Positions 8,426 to 16,193 of a stretch of 64,000 nt of DNA are shown here, piece by piece. Source of the DNA: an uncultured Actinomycetes bacterium (GTDB lineage Bacteria > Actinomycetota > Acidimicrobiia > Acidimicrobiales > RAAP-2); contig CAIKUQ010000044.1 in the NCBI GenBank assembly GCA_903830655.1, forward strand, positions 1-64,000. The letters are read 5' to 3'. Positions within the stretch are counted from its first letter, which is position 1. Every line of letters begins with the position of its first letter. The notes under the pieces were generated by a model. That model searched no databases, was not told where the DNA came from, and saw nothing but the letters and a program-made list of their open reading frames with translations. The position numbers and the translations under genes are program-made.

Positions 8426-9886
8426 ATGAGTAACGGAAACGTGGAGAACGTTCGCCTGCACCGTGGCGTCTTGGGCTTGCTGGATATTGCAGCAGCCACG
8501 ATGGCCAATATCGGTCCGGCTATGAGCTTCTATTTCGGCTTTGCGTTCATCGCAGAGACCGCTGGCGTCGCCTCACCTTTGGTGATTCTGATGGCCGGTA
8601 TTGCAATTGCCTTGCTGGGAAATACCCTTTCGGAGTTCACCAAAGTACTCCCTTCGACCGGTGGATTCATCACCTTCGTCGGAAAGACTTTCGGTGGCCG
8701 CATTGGTGTTACGACTGCACTGTTGACCGGTGCCGGGTACATCACCGCTATGGCTTCGGTTACGGCCATTGTTGGTGGCTTCTTCCAGTTCTTCCTCCAG
8801 TACTACAACTGGCCCCTTAAGAACACCCCTTGGATTATTTGGACGCTGCTCTTTCTGGCGATTGCCATTGTCTTGATGGTTCGTGGAGTTCACATATCCA
8901 CGAAGGTTGCGGGTTTCTTCTTCGCAATCGAAATGGTAATTATGTTCATCGTTGCCACGGCAGCCATGATCAAGTACTCGGGAAATATCAACTTTGCTCC
9001 CTTGAACCCAGGCAATCTTTCGCTGAGCACTCTGGCCCCTGGTTTCCCCTTGGCTATTTACTTGTTCATCGGATGGGAAAACTCGGCAGCGCTAGCTGAA
9101 GAAACTGAAAATCCACGTCGTAATGTGCCTCGTGCCGTGTACACCTCGGTGCTGATCATGACCGTGGCCTACCTGTACTTTGCGTACGCCACTGTTATTG
9201 GTTTCGGCGGAGACATCACCAAGCTCGGTGCAGCCGCTGCGTCCATCGGCTCACCATTCTTGGGTGTTGCCTTTGGCATTTCGACCGTGCTCCTGGCGTT
9301 CGCGTTCATCGCCGGATTTACTTCGACCATGGGTGCGCTAATTGCCGGTACGAACTCGCAGGCTCGCTTGCTGTTTAACGCTGGTCGTGAAGGTCTGTTG
9401 CCCGCGTGGGTTGGACGGGTTGACAGCAAGCGTCGTACGCCGATCAATGCTTTGCTGATGTTCTTGGCAGTGGGCATGGTAGTCATTGGTGGTTGGGGCT
9501 TGCTCCACATTCTCGGTGGCTCTAACTCGGGTTCGATGAGCGCTTTTGCCTTCTTCGGTTATTCCAGCACCTTCGGAACGATCTTGGTGCTTGTCGTGTA
9601 CGCACTGGCGAACATCGCATTGCCCTTCTACATGAAGAGGCACCACGCGAACAAGTTCAATGGTTTCCGACACGCTGCACTCCCAATTGTTGGTGTGGCT
9701 GTAATTGCACTCCCGCTGTACTACTTGGCCAAGCCAGGTCAGCCGCAGCCGTTTAACTGGTATCCGTACGCGGCGCTCGTTGCCATCGTGGTTTCCTTCA
9801 TCTACGCGTCAGTTCTTGTCGCGAAGGATAAGACTGTTGGAGACCGTGTAGGTTCCCTGGTCGCTGACGAGGACCTCGTTAAATAG
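8426..9886 (+). CDS. APC-superfamily amino acid or amine permease
   Basis: 486 residues with about twelve hydrophobic segments. The N-terminus is typical for the family (LGLLDIAAATMANIGPAMSFYFGFAFIA), and the conserved EETENPRRNVPRAV loop lies near residue 225. It probably imports an amino acid or amine by proton-coupled symport; the substrate cannot be read from sequence. A good ribosome binding site (GAGAGGAG) precedes the ATG. The 136-base upstream gap holds a small CTCCA/TGGAG hairpin but no riboswitch that I recognise. It has its own terminator at 9903 and so forms a single-gene unit. A second permease of the same superfamily is at 27097. Confidence 0.85.
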   Translation: MSNGNVENVRLHRGVLGLLDIAAATMANIGPAMSFYFGFAFIAETAGVASPLVILMAGIAIALLGNTLSEFTKVLPSTGGFITFVGKTFGGRIGVTTALLTGAGYITAMASVTAIVGGFFQFFLQYYNWPLKNTPWIIWTLLFLAIAIVLMVRGVHISTKVAGFFFAIEMVIMFIVATAAMIKYSGNINFAPLNPGNLSLSTLAPGFPLAIYLFIGWENSAALAEETENPRRNVPRAVYTSVLIMTVAYLYFAYATVIGFGGDITKLGAAAASIGSPFLGVAFGISTVLLAFAFIAGFTSTMGALIAGTNSQARLLFNAGREGLLPAWVGRVDSKRRTPINALLMFLAVGMVVIGGWGLLHILGGSNSGSMSAFAFFGYSSTFGTILVLVVYALANIALPFYMKRHHANKFNGFRHAALPIVGVAVIALPLYYLAKPGQPQPFNWYPYAALVAIVVSFIYASVLVAKDKTVGDRVGSLVADEDLVK

Positions 9887-9902
9887 TTCACGTAACTGCT
9901 GA

Positions 9903-9937
9903 GATGCCGGGTGCGAAAGCACCCGGCATCTTGCATT
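9903..9937 (+). terminator. Rho-independent terminator after the permease
   Basis: GATGCCGGGTGC and GCACCCGGCATC form a perfect 12-bp stem with a GAAA loop, followed by TTGCATTT. It has the same architecture as the two other strong terminators in the window. Confidence 0.9.
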
Positions 9938-9996
9938 TACAGAGTGATCAAAGTTCAAAGTATGCACAGCGCGCCCGAAACTCGAATTGCTTCATC

Positions 9997-10008
9997 TACG
10001 ATTGACCT
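9997..10008 (+). promoter_or_regulatory. Candidate leaderless promoter of the alpha/beta hydrolase
   Basis: TACGAT at 9997-10002 lies exactly 6 bases before ATG 10009, with no Shine-Dalgarno sequence. Confidence 0.55.
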
Positions 10009-10776
10009 ATGACATATATAAAGCTCAATGGTCACAAAACGTGGGTGCATCTGCCAAAGGGTAAGCGGGAGATCATCCTCTTGCTTCACGGTGGCCTGAG
10101 CTCTTCTAAGTCCATGTTGGAAAATGTGGCCCCCTCATTTGGCAAGCATTTCGCGGTGGCGGCTTTCGATCGACGTGGCCACGGTCGCACCGCAGACACT
10201 CACGTACGTTTCTCGATCACCGACATGGCTGAGGAGACCGCGGCGTTTATAGAGCACCTTGGTGAGCCGGTGCACCTCTTGGGCTTCAGTGACGGCGGAA
10301 ATACCGCACTCGGACTCGCCATGACGAGGCCGGATTTGGTCAAGCGAATAATTGTCGTCGGAGCCAACTGGCATCGCGATGGACTTGTTCCGCTCACACA
10401 ATTCACACCCACTTCGGTTGGGTTTGCCGATTGGGCGGCCCACTTTGGGTCGATGTCGCCAGATGGAATTGCGCACGCGAAAATAGCCGTTGCTAAAGCT
10501 GAAGAGCTTTTTGCGACCGAGCCAACCTGGTCAGTTGAGGATTTACAGAAGATCTCGACCCCTACTTTGGTTGTTTCCGGTGACGATGATGTTGTCCGGC
10601 TTGAACACACGGTGAGACTGTACGAGGCACTGCCACAGGGGCAACTGTGCGTCGTACCTGCGGCAACTCATTCGGTTATGAAGGAACATCCGAAGCTGAC
10701 TGCGCGAATATTTAATGACTTTCTTCGAATGAAACTTCCGCCCACAACGCTGTACCCTCAGAGGCGAAAGAGCTAA
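10009..10776 (+). CDS. Alpha/beta hydrolase
   Basis: 255 residues. The alpha/beta hydrolase fold is clear: the oxyanion motif LLLHGG near residue 27, the strand FDRRGHGRT near 53, the nucleophile elbow GFSDGG with S94, the acid segment VVSGDDDVV near 190 and the histidine in AATHSVMKEHP near 224. Expected activity is hydrolysis of an ester, lactone or amide; the substrate is unknown. The TAA stop is directly followed by the GTG of the membrane protein gene, so both are likely one transcript. Confidence 0.85.
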   Translation: MTYIKLNGHKTWVHLPKGKREIILLLHGGLSSSKSMLENVAPSFGKHFAVAAFDRRGHGRTADTHVRFSITDMAEETAAFIEHLGEPVHLLGFSDGGNTALGLAMTRPDLVKRIIVVGANWHRDGLVPLTQFTPTSVGFADWAAHFGSMSPDGIAHAKIAVAKAEELFATEPTWSVEDLQKISTPTLVVSGDDDVVRLEHTVRLYEALPQGQLCVVPAATHSVMKEHPKLTARIFNDFLRMKLPPTTLYPQRRKS

Positions 10777-12039
10777 GTGCGGTTTGCTTTCATGCCGAGG
10801 GTCAGAGGAACTGGTCTCGCCACGCAACAGTGGTGGCGTCGACAGGGTGAGTGGGGGAGCGACTCTTTGCTCTACGGGGCTTCAGCAATTGTGGCCCTGG
10901 GTATTTGGCTAGGGGCCAAGGAACACGCCCAGGTACTCTGGGGAGAGTTGAGCGCGGGTCCCTATCTGCTGGGTGCCCTCATTGCACTGACGTTGGCTCG
11001 AGGAAATAGTGTCCCGAAGAGCCTGTGGCGAGGAGCTCTCGCGATTCTGGTGGGCATCGGTTCCGTTCTGGCGCCCTTGCTAATAGAAACTTCACTTCGT
11101 GCTCAGCACGGGTCCTCGCAATACGTACAACCGGAAGTACAGGTAATTGAACGCAGTGGGGCGATTCTTTTGGGTCTCCATGATCCGTACAGGTCGTTTG
11201 TGCAAAATGGGCAGATTGTAAATGAAGTTTCTGGCGTCCCGGCCTTCGAGTCCTTTTTTCCATATCTTCCATTGATGGGGGCCTTTGGTATACCGAGCGC
11301 CTTTGTGCATCACCGTGGAGGGTTTCTTGATGCGCGATGGATAATGACATTATTTTCACTACTGGTGCTACTGATTGCCTTGTGGTTGATGAAGGCGACA
11401 AATGGTCAGCGTCTGCGTATCGCTCAGGTTCTTTTGATTCTCCCGACAGGGGCCCTGTTCGCCGTTTCTGGAGGGGATGATCTTCCGGTGCTGGCCGGGT
11501 TGTTGCTCGGAGCAGTGTTACTTAAGAGACGAAATAATGAGTTTGCGGGATTTGTCTTGGGATTAGTGGTCGCTATGAAGTTAACCGCCTGGCCCTTGGC
11601 CCTCGGTGCGCCATTGGTTGGCCGCAAGAGTGATGGTCGTAGCGCCCGGCTCATCCTGGGAACGTGGATTACCGCAACTCTCACCGTAATTGTCACGCCC
11701 TTTCTTTTGCGAGCGCCCCATACTTTTCTGGTGAATGTGCTCGAGTTCCCGCTTGGTTTGGCGGGGGTTACCTCACCCGCTGCGAGCGCCCTGCCGGGCC
11801 ATATCCTTACGACAATCTATCGACCACTCGGCCACGTGCTGGGCCCTTTGACCTTTGTGGTGGGTGGGTACTTCGCGGTCCGTTGGGGCCACCGACGCCA
11901 CCCCCTGCGTCTCGAGCAGTTGTTGCGGTTATTTGCAGTGTCTATAACCGTCATGATGCTGGCCTCTTCAGCCACGCGAATTGGTTACTTGATCTACCCA
12001 ATCAACCTGTGGCTCTGGGCGAGCGTGTTACGAGCCTAG
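10777..12039 (+). CDS. Polytopic membrane protein, GT87 (DUF2029)-like mannosyltransferase candidate
   Basis: 420 residues from GTG 10777 (ATG 10792 is an alternative). About ten hydrophobic segments are visible. A loop with GLHDPYRSFVQNGQIVNEVSG after the second or third segment, and FLDARWIMTLFSLLVL further on, resemble GT-C fold membrane glycosyltransferases that use polyprenyl-phosphate sugars. The catalytic Asp of such enzymes cannot be fixed with confidence. The stop interlocks with the convergent gene (CTAG at 12036-12039). The glycosyltransferase role is inferred from topology and a loose motif match only. Confidence 0.5.
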   Translation: MRFAFMPRVRGTGLATQQWWRRQGEWGSDSLLYGASAIVALGIWLGAKEHAQVLWGELSAGPYLLGALIALTLARGNSVPKSLWRGALAILVGIGSVLAPLLIETSLRAQHGSSQYVQPEVQVIERSGAILLGLHDPYRSFVQNGQIVNEVSGVPAFESFFPYLPLMGAFGIPSAFVHHRGGFLDARWIMTLFSLLVLLIALWLMKATNGQRLRIAQVLLILPTGALFAVSGGDDLPVLAGLLLGAVLLKRRNNEFAGFVLGLVVAMKLTAWPLALGAPLVGRKSDGRSARLILGTWITATLTVIVTPFLLRAPHTFLVNVLEFPLGLAGVTSPAASALPGHILTTIYRPLGHVLGPLTFVVGGYFAVRWGHRRHPLRLEQLLRLFAVSITVMMLASSATRIGYLIYPINLWLWASVLRA

Positions 12040-12596
12040 ATTTGTCCGGAGTTTTGATACACCCGCAAAGTCCAGGTGCAGCTCCCAGAGTCGAACGTAT
12101 TGATTGTGATTCCCAAAATCCAGTAAAAGCCGTCAGAGCCAGCTCTTTGAAAGAGTGATTGGGGATTGCCGTTACTTGCTCCTTGTGAGAAGAGATTCCA
12201 GCCCAATGGCTTCAAATTGTTTTTGAAGAAAGCGAGCAGGGCACTCGCTCCGTGAGTTGAGGAAAATTTGAGTGAGCAATCAAAATCGCCGGCTCCTTGA
12301 TTAGCAAACCTTGGCCCGGCCACTAGTCGCGTATCTAGGGGCAACATGAGTGCAGAGGCAATATTTGCTGGAGGGTTCTGTTCGCGAACGCACCGAGACC
12401 CCTGAATATTCGCCACATCACGATTAAGGCCCCCCACAACAAGGATGGTCGTGGTCGTGACATTCTTTCCAACTCCTTGATTCCCGATGAGGTTAATGAG
12501 GGTGAAGCTAGCGAGCATCACAATGCCAGTGATCAGCACAATGGCAGCGGGCCACAGGCTGGTCGTGGTCGAGAGTGGCGGGCGAGGTGTACTCAT
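12036..12596 (-). CDS. Membrane-anchored protein of unknown function
   Basis: 186 residues from the ATG at 12596, which overlaps the thiD stop as ATGA; an in-frame ATG at 12605 would overlap more. One N-terminal transmembrane or signal segment (SLWPAAIVLITGIVMLASFTLINLIG) is followed by a short Thr-rich stretch. An extracellular domain with three cysteines (GSRCVREQ, GDFDCSLKF, SGSCTWTL) follows. No family was recognised. It is coupled to thiD but nothing in it suggests a thiamine role. The stop shares CTAG with the convergent membrane protein gene. Confidence 0.6.
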   Translation of the reverse strand: MSTPRPPLSTTTSLWPAAIVLITGIVMLASFTLINLIGNQGVGKNVTTTTILVVGGLNRDVANIQGSRCVREQNPPANIASALMLPLDTRLVAGPRFANQGAGDFDCSLKFSSTHGASALLAFFKNNLKPLGWNLFSQGASNGNPQSLFQRAGSDGFYWILGITINTFDSGSCTWTLRVYQNSGQI

Positions 12597-13405
12597 CGAT
12601 TCCATCCCAGTATGTCGAGAGGCCCGCGTCCGTGACCCAGGGTCCAGTCAGCTCCGGACTCCATCGCCGTTGCCACGAGTGTCTTAGCCGTTTCAATAGC
12701 TTGTTCGAGAGTTTCGCCTAACGCGATACCGGCAGCAATCGCGGAGGCAAGGGAACACCCGGTACCGTGATCATTGTTTGATTTAATCCTCGGGCCGTCA
12801 AAGACTCGAGTGGTGGTTTTCGTTAGCAAGACATCTGGGGATCGCTCGGGCATACTCTCGTGGGTATGGCCACCTTTAACTAACACTGCTTGAGGCCCGT
12901 ACGCCAGAAGAGCCTGCCCGATCTCGATCAAGTCTTCGACAGTTTCGATGGGCAGATTCTCGCCCAACAGGGCCTGGGCCTCTTGGACGTTGGGGGTGAT
13001 CAGAGTGCAGTGGGGAAGGAGCACGTCGCGAATGATGCCCGCTCCATTTGAGTCCATCAGGGAGAACCCCGTGGTGGTAACGAGTACGGGGTCCATGACT
13101 AGATAGGGAAAGGCCCCAGTGGCGGCGTAGTTGGCGACCAGGCGCACAGTAGAGGCTTGTCCGAGCATGCCAGTCTTGACGACTCGGGGCGCGAAGTCTG
13201 AGAGCACCGCGTCAATTTGAGCGGCCACGATATGGTCGGGCATTAGCTCTATGGCGGAAACGAAGGTGGTGTTTTGCGCTGTGACTGCTGTGATAGCGGT
13301 TGCGGCAAAGACGTGACGTGCGTTCAGAGCGCGGATATCGGCCTGTATTCCAGCGCCTCCACCCGAGTCTGAGCCGGCAATGCTTAAGACAACGGGGGGC
13401 TGCAT
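12593..13405 (-). CDS. thiD: Hydroxymethylpyrimidine phosphate kinase ThiD
   Basis: 270 residues from the ATG at 13405, preferred to 13426 because a TAAAGT hexamer sits 7 bases upstream and the protein then begins [23 protein letters not shown], as ThiD usually does. It phosphorylates HMP-P to HMP-PP for thiamine synthesis. The ribokinase-fold signatures are present: [14 protein letters not shown] at the N-terminus and the anion-hole segment [16 protein letters not shown] near residue 215. It is divergent from thiG with only 46 bases between starts, so the two promoters overlap. No TPP riboswitch fits in this space. Confidence 0.92.
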   Translation of the reverse strand: MQPPVVLSIAGSDSGGGAGIQADIRALNARHVFAATAITAVTAQNTTFVSAIELMPDHIVAAQIDAVLSDFAPRVVKTGMLGQASTVRLVANYAATGAFPYLVMDPVLVTTTGFSLMDSNGAGIIRDVLLPHCTLITPNVQEAQALLGENLPIETVEDLIEIGQALLAYGPQAVLVKGGHTHESMPERSPDVLLTKTTTRVFDGPRIKSNNDHGTGCSLASAIAAGIALGETLEQAIETAKTLVATAMESGADWTLGHGRGPLDILGWNR

Positions 13406-13418
13406 GTCCACAACTTTA
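13406..13418 (-). promoter_or_regulatory. Candidate leaderless promoter of thiD
   Basis: TAAAGT (minus strand 13418-13413) lies 7 bases before the ATG at 13405. Its expected -35 region overlaps the -10 of thiG on the other strand (the minus strand reads TAGCCA at 13441-13436), so the two promoters are interlocked. Confidence 0.5.
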
Positions 13419-13439
13419 CCGGTCAATGGCGGCTCTGGC

Positions 13440-13451
13440 TACGCTGGTGGA
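13440..13451 (+). promoter_or_regulatory. Candidate leaderless promoter of thiG
   Basis: TACGCT at 13440-13445 lies exactly 6 bases before ATG 13452. A GGTGGA fills the spacer and could serve as a weak ribosome binding site, but it is adjacent to the ATG, too close to act as one. Confidence 0.5.
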
Positions 13452-14228
13452 ATGGAATTACTGAAGGTTGGGACCTTTGAGAGCCCCTCGAGGCTGGTGG
13501 TGGGCACCGGCGGCTTTCGCACGATGCAGGTCCTTGAGCAGTCGCTCGAAGCGAGTGGTTCGACCCTCGCGACGGTGGCGTTGCGTCGAGTCGAACCAGG
13601 ATTGCAAGGCTCGATCTACGATCTCTTAGACAAATTGAACTTTACGCTGCTGCCTAATACCGCTGGTTGCTTCACTGCGTCGGAGGCGGTAAAAACCGCT
13701 GAACTCGCTCGAGAGGCGTTCGAGACCAATCTTGTCAAACTTGAGGTGATCGGTGACGATGTCACGCTACTTCCCGATACGAGTGAAACACTTATTGCGG
13801 CGCACCAGCTGGTAGCTAAGGGCTTTGAGGTGTGGGCGTATACCAGCGACGACCTGATCAGTGCGTTGAGGCTTGAACAGGCTGGATGCGTAGCGGTGAT
13901 GCCGTTGGGGTCACCAATTGGTTCAGGTCTGGGAATTCGTAATCCGCACGCGATAGCTTCGATTGCTGAGCGCCTCGAAGTGCCGGTACTGCTCGATGCG
14001 GGAATTGGAACGGCGTCTGATGCGGCCTTGGCGATGGAGCTGGGATGCTCGGGGGTACTGGCGGCATCCGCTATCAACCGCGCGCTAGACCCGGTACTAA
14101 TGGCTGGGGCCCTTCGCGACGGTGTCAGGGCCGGACACGCGGCCCGCAGGGCCGGACGTATCCCGCCACGGCTGCAAGCTGAAGCCAGCTCAACGAATCT
14201 CGGTCGTCCAGATTTATTTGCTAATTAA
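13452..14228 (+). CDS. thiG: Thiazole synthase ThiG
   Basis: 258 residues from ATG 13452. Longer in-frame starts upstream would overlap thiD and add a non-homologous tail. It condenses deoxyxylulose 5-phosphate, dehydroglycine and ThiS-thiocarboxylate into the thiazole of thiamine. The Schiff-base lysine falls at K96 in [47 protein letters not shown] and [18 protein letters not shown] are conserved family segments. Its partners thiO and thiS are about 39 kb away at 52891-54133, so the thiazole genes are split. About 70 bases separate it from the next MerR gene. Confidence 0.95.
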   Translation: MELLKVGTFESPSRLVVGTGGFRTMQVLEQSLEASGSTLATVALRRVEPGLQGSIYDLLDKLNFTLLPNTAGCFTASEAVKTAELAREAFETNLVKLEVIGDDVTLLPDTSETLIAAHQLVAKGFEVWAYTSDDLISALRLEQAGCVAVMPLGSPIGSGLGIRNPHAIASIAERLEVPVLLDAGIGTASDAALAMELGCSGVLAASAINRALDPVLMAGALRDGVRAGHAARRAGRIPPRLQAEASSTNLGRPDLFAN

Positions 14229-14240
14229 AAGAGGTGGAAA

Positions 14241-14254
14241 CTACACTGGTGTAG
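14241..14254 (+). promoter_or_regulatory. Palindrome over a candidate -10 box before the MerR gene
   Basis: CTACAC-TG-GTGTAG has perfect 6-bp arms and contains TACACT (14242-14247), a -10 like hexamer. It sits about 47 bases before ATG 14301, whose own ribosome binding site is GGGAGG. A regulator bound here would cover the promoter. Autoregulation by the MerR protein is a plausible but untested reading. Confidence 0.45.
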
Positions 14255-14300
14255 TCCGTACCACTAGTCTTGAAATACCTCATGTCGGGAGGGTTTACTT

Positions 14301-14753
14301 ATGACTGCACTCACCACTGGATACAGCGGCCCTCAGGTCTGCCGGCTCACCGGCGTCACCTACCGTCAGCTCGATTATTGGGATCGCACCGGACTCGTCC
14401 ATCCCTCGCTCGTGGCAGCCACGGGCAGCGGCTCGAAGAGGATGTACGCCTATAAGGACATCCTCGAAGTCAAAGTAATTAAATCTCTCTTAAATTCGGG
14501 TCTTCATCTAATTCGCGCCCGCCAAGCGGTCGAATGCCTTCGCGAAAACCTGGACGCTGAGCTGGGTAGCGCATCTCTCGTACTAGGCGAAAATGGGTCA
14601 GTGCTGGCCTCGAGCGACGGGGAGCTTGTCGACCTCTTGCGTGGCGGTCAGGGTGTTTTCAATATTGTTTCGCTGTCATCGGTGGTCGCCGAACTTACGA
14701 CCTCCATTGCCAAAGAACCAGCTAAGTCGGAGAAGGCTTCTCGGACAGCGTGA
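14301..14753 (+). CDS. MerR-family transcriptional regulator (Rv1830-type)
   Basis: 150 residues, with a good ribosome binding site (GGGAGG, 14287-14292). The N-terminal MerR domain is complete: YSGPQVCRLTGVTYRQLDYWDRTGLVHP, then the wing SGSKRMYAYKDILEVKVIKSLL and helix GLHLIRARQAVECLRE. The C-terminal part (about 85-150) is a short effector or dimerisation region without cysteines that would suggest metal sensing. By order it matches Rv1830, which normally follows the DUF151 gene directly. Here about 6 kb of other genes intervene. The stop overlaps the next GTG (GTGA). Confidence 0.85.
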   Translation: MTALTTGYSGPQVCRLTGVTYRQLDYWDRTGLVHPSLVAATGSGSKRMYAYKDILEVKVIKSLLNSGLHLIRARQAVECLRENLDAELGSASLVLGENGSVLASSDGELVDLLRGGQGVFNIVSLSSVVAELTTSIAKEPAKSEKASRTA

Positions 14754-15148
14754 CCCTCTTGGAAGTGCGAGGGTCTGTTAATCAGCCTCACCCCAGTTCC
14801 TTACCTCGTCATCGCGTCGACTTCGCTCACGAAAGCGAGGGTCTCCTAGCCTCACTCTTTACTCTCTATGGCGTGGAATGGCTGTACGAGCCCCACGAGT
14901 TTGTCCTGCGCAGAAATGGGTCGGGAGCGGTTGTCAGTGCATTCCGGCCTGATTTTTACCTTCCAGCCCTTAGTCTCTATGTTGAACTTACGGTTATGCG
15001 ACAGTCCCTGGTGACTTCAAAAAATCGCAAGGTCCGTTTGTTCCGAGAACTGTACCCAGAGGTTGAACTGCGCATGATCTACAAACAAGATTTCGTCGAA
15101 CTCATGCACAGACATGGACTGAGCGCGACCGAGGCTGCCAGTGTCTGA
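14750..15148 (+). CDS. Restriction-endonuclease-fold protein of unknown role
   Basis: 132 residues from GTG 14750, overlapping the MerR stop. The central part has the layout of a PD-(D/E)xK nuclease core: a conserved glutamate in HESEGLLASLFTLYGVEW, then FRPDFYLPALSLYVELTVM (Asp and Glu of the core) and a lysine in VTSKNRKVRLFRELYPEVELRMIY. This resembles DUF559/Vsr-like domains, but the tight K(N)RK-x-R-x3-LYP stretch gives it a character of its own. It is fused into the operon: its stop overlaps gcvT by 8 bases. DNA cleavage is not established; it may be a degenerate or binding-only version. Confidence 0.6.
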   Translation: MTLLEVRGSVNQPHPSSLPRHRVDFAHESEGLLASLFTLYGVEWLYEPHEFVLRRNGSGAVVSAFRPDFYLPALSLYVELTVMRQSLVTSKNRKVRLFRELYPEVELRMIYKQDFVELMHRHGLSATEAASV

Positions 15149-16193
15149 CCGTCGGCCCTTTTTGTATGAGCAACACCTTGCGTTAGGCGCAAAGATGGTC
15201 CCATTCGGTGGATGGGAGATGCCGCTCTCGTATGGAGGCGGAACCCTCACCGAGCACATGGCCTGTCGCCAAGGTGCGGTTTTCTTTGACGTCTCTCACT
15301 TAGGAACGGTGCGGTGTGACGGGCCAGAGATATTTGATGAAATTCAATACGCTTTGACTAATGACCTTCGAAAGATTGCGCCTGGTAGAGCTCAGTACAC
15401 GCATTTGCTAAATTCTGACGGCTTCGTTGTTGATGACATCATTGTGTGGTGGGTGAGCGACAATGAGTTTGACGTTATGCCCAACGCCTCAAACACCTCG
15501 GGAGTAACGGCAGCTTTGCCCGGCCGGGACGTCACCTCGGAGCGATGCGTGTTGGCCGTTCAAGGACCAGCCGCCTTGGCGAAGGTTGCGGCGTTCAATG
15601 ACGAATTCGCGAACGTGGGGCGCTTTAGGGTGCAGCGCTTCGACTTCGAGGGCGTTGAGGTTCGAGTCGCGGGTACGGGCTACACGGGCGAGCGTGGTAT
15701 TGAAATTTCGGTCCCCAATGAAGCTGCGGAGAAGGTTTTAGATGGACTCGTTGCGGCTGGTATTTACCCAGCCGGTTTAGGCGCACGAGACACCCTGCGC
15801 CTCGAAGCCGCATTGCCTCTGTATGGTCACGAACTGTCGCTTAGTTCAACGTCGCTGGAAGCCGGCTTGGGCTGGGTGCTCGGTATGGAAAAGGAAGACT
15901 TCGTCGGCAAGGCCGCGGTTATAAACGAACTGGCGCGCGGCGTGAGCCGCACTCTGACCGGGATCGTCACCGAAGGACGCCAGCCTTTGCGTGAAGGAGC
16001 GCAAGTATTGGTGAATGGCCAGGAGGTCGGAACTCTTACCTCGGGCAATTTCTCACCGATTCGTGGCCATGGAATTGGGCTTGGATTACTCAACGAAATG
16101 CTCACTCCAGGCACCCTAGTTTCAGTAGCGTTGCGTGGTAGAGAAATCGAGGGAATGGTTAGTACCATCCCATTCGTACAGAAGGCAAAGTAA
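15141..16193 (+). CDS. gcvT: Aminomethyltransferase (glycine cleavage system T protein)
   Basis: 350 residues from GTG 15141. It transfers the methylene unit from aminomethyl-H-protein to tetrahydrofolate, releasing ammonia. Conserved parts: MVPFGGWEMPLSY near residue 20, FFDVSHLGTV near 47, YTGERGIEISVPNE near 175, GLGARDTLRLEAALPLYGHEL near 210 and the C-terminal SPIRGHGIGLG barrel. The folate-binding Asp expected after TNDL is present in the DGFVVDDIIV region. GTG start overlaps the preceding gene by 8 bases; the TAA stop shares its last A with the ATG of gcvPA. Same operon as gcvPA and gcvPB. Confidence 0.93.
   Translation: MSDRRPFLYEQHLALGAKMVPFGGWEMPLSYGGGTLTEHMACRQGAVFFDVSHLGTVRCDGPEIFDEIQYALTNDLRKIAPGRAQYTHLLNSDGFVVDDIIVWWVSDNEFDVMPNASNTSGVTAALPGRDVTSERCVLAVQGPAALAKVAAFNDEFANVGRFRVQRFDFEGVEVRVAGTGYTGERGIEISVPNEAAEKVLDGLVAAGIYPAGLGARDTLRLEAALPLYGHELSLSSTSLEAGLGWVLGMEKEDFVGKAAVINELARGVSRTLTGIVTEGRQPLREGAQVLVNGQEVGTLTSGNFSPIRGHGIGLGLLNEMLTPGTLVSVALRGREIEGMVSTIPFVQKAK

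Noticed and set aside
11664-12158. 164-residue plus-strand frame overlapping the GT87-like gene
   Set aside because: It lies out of frame across a membrane-protein gene, is Pro/Arg-rich, and runs over the convergent gene; typical shadow frame.
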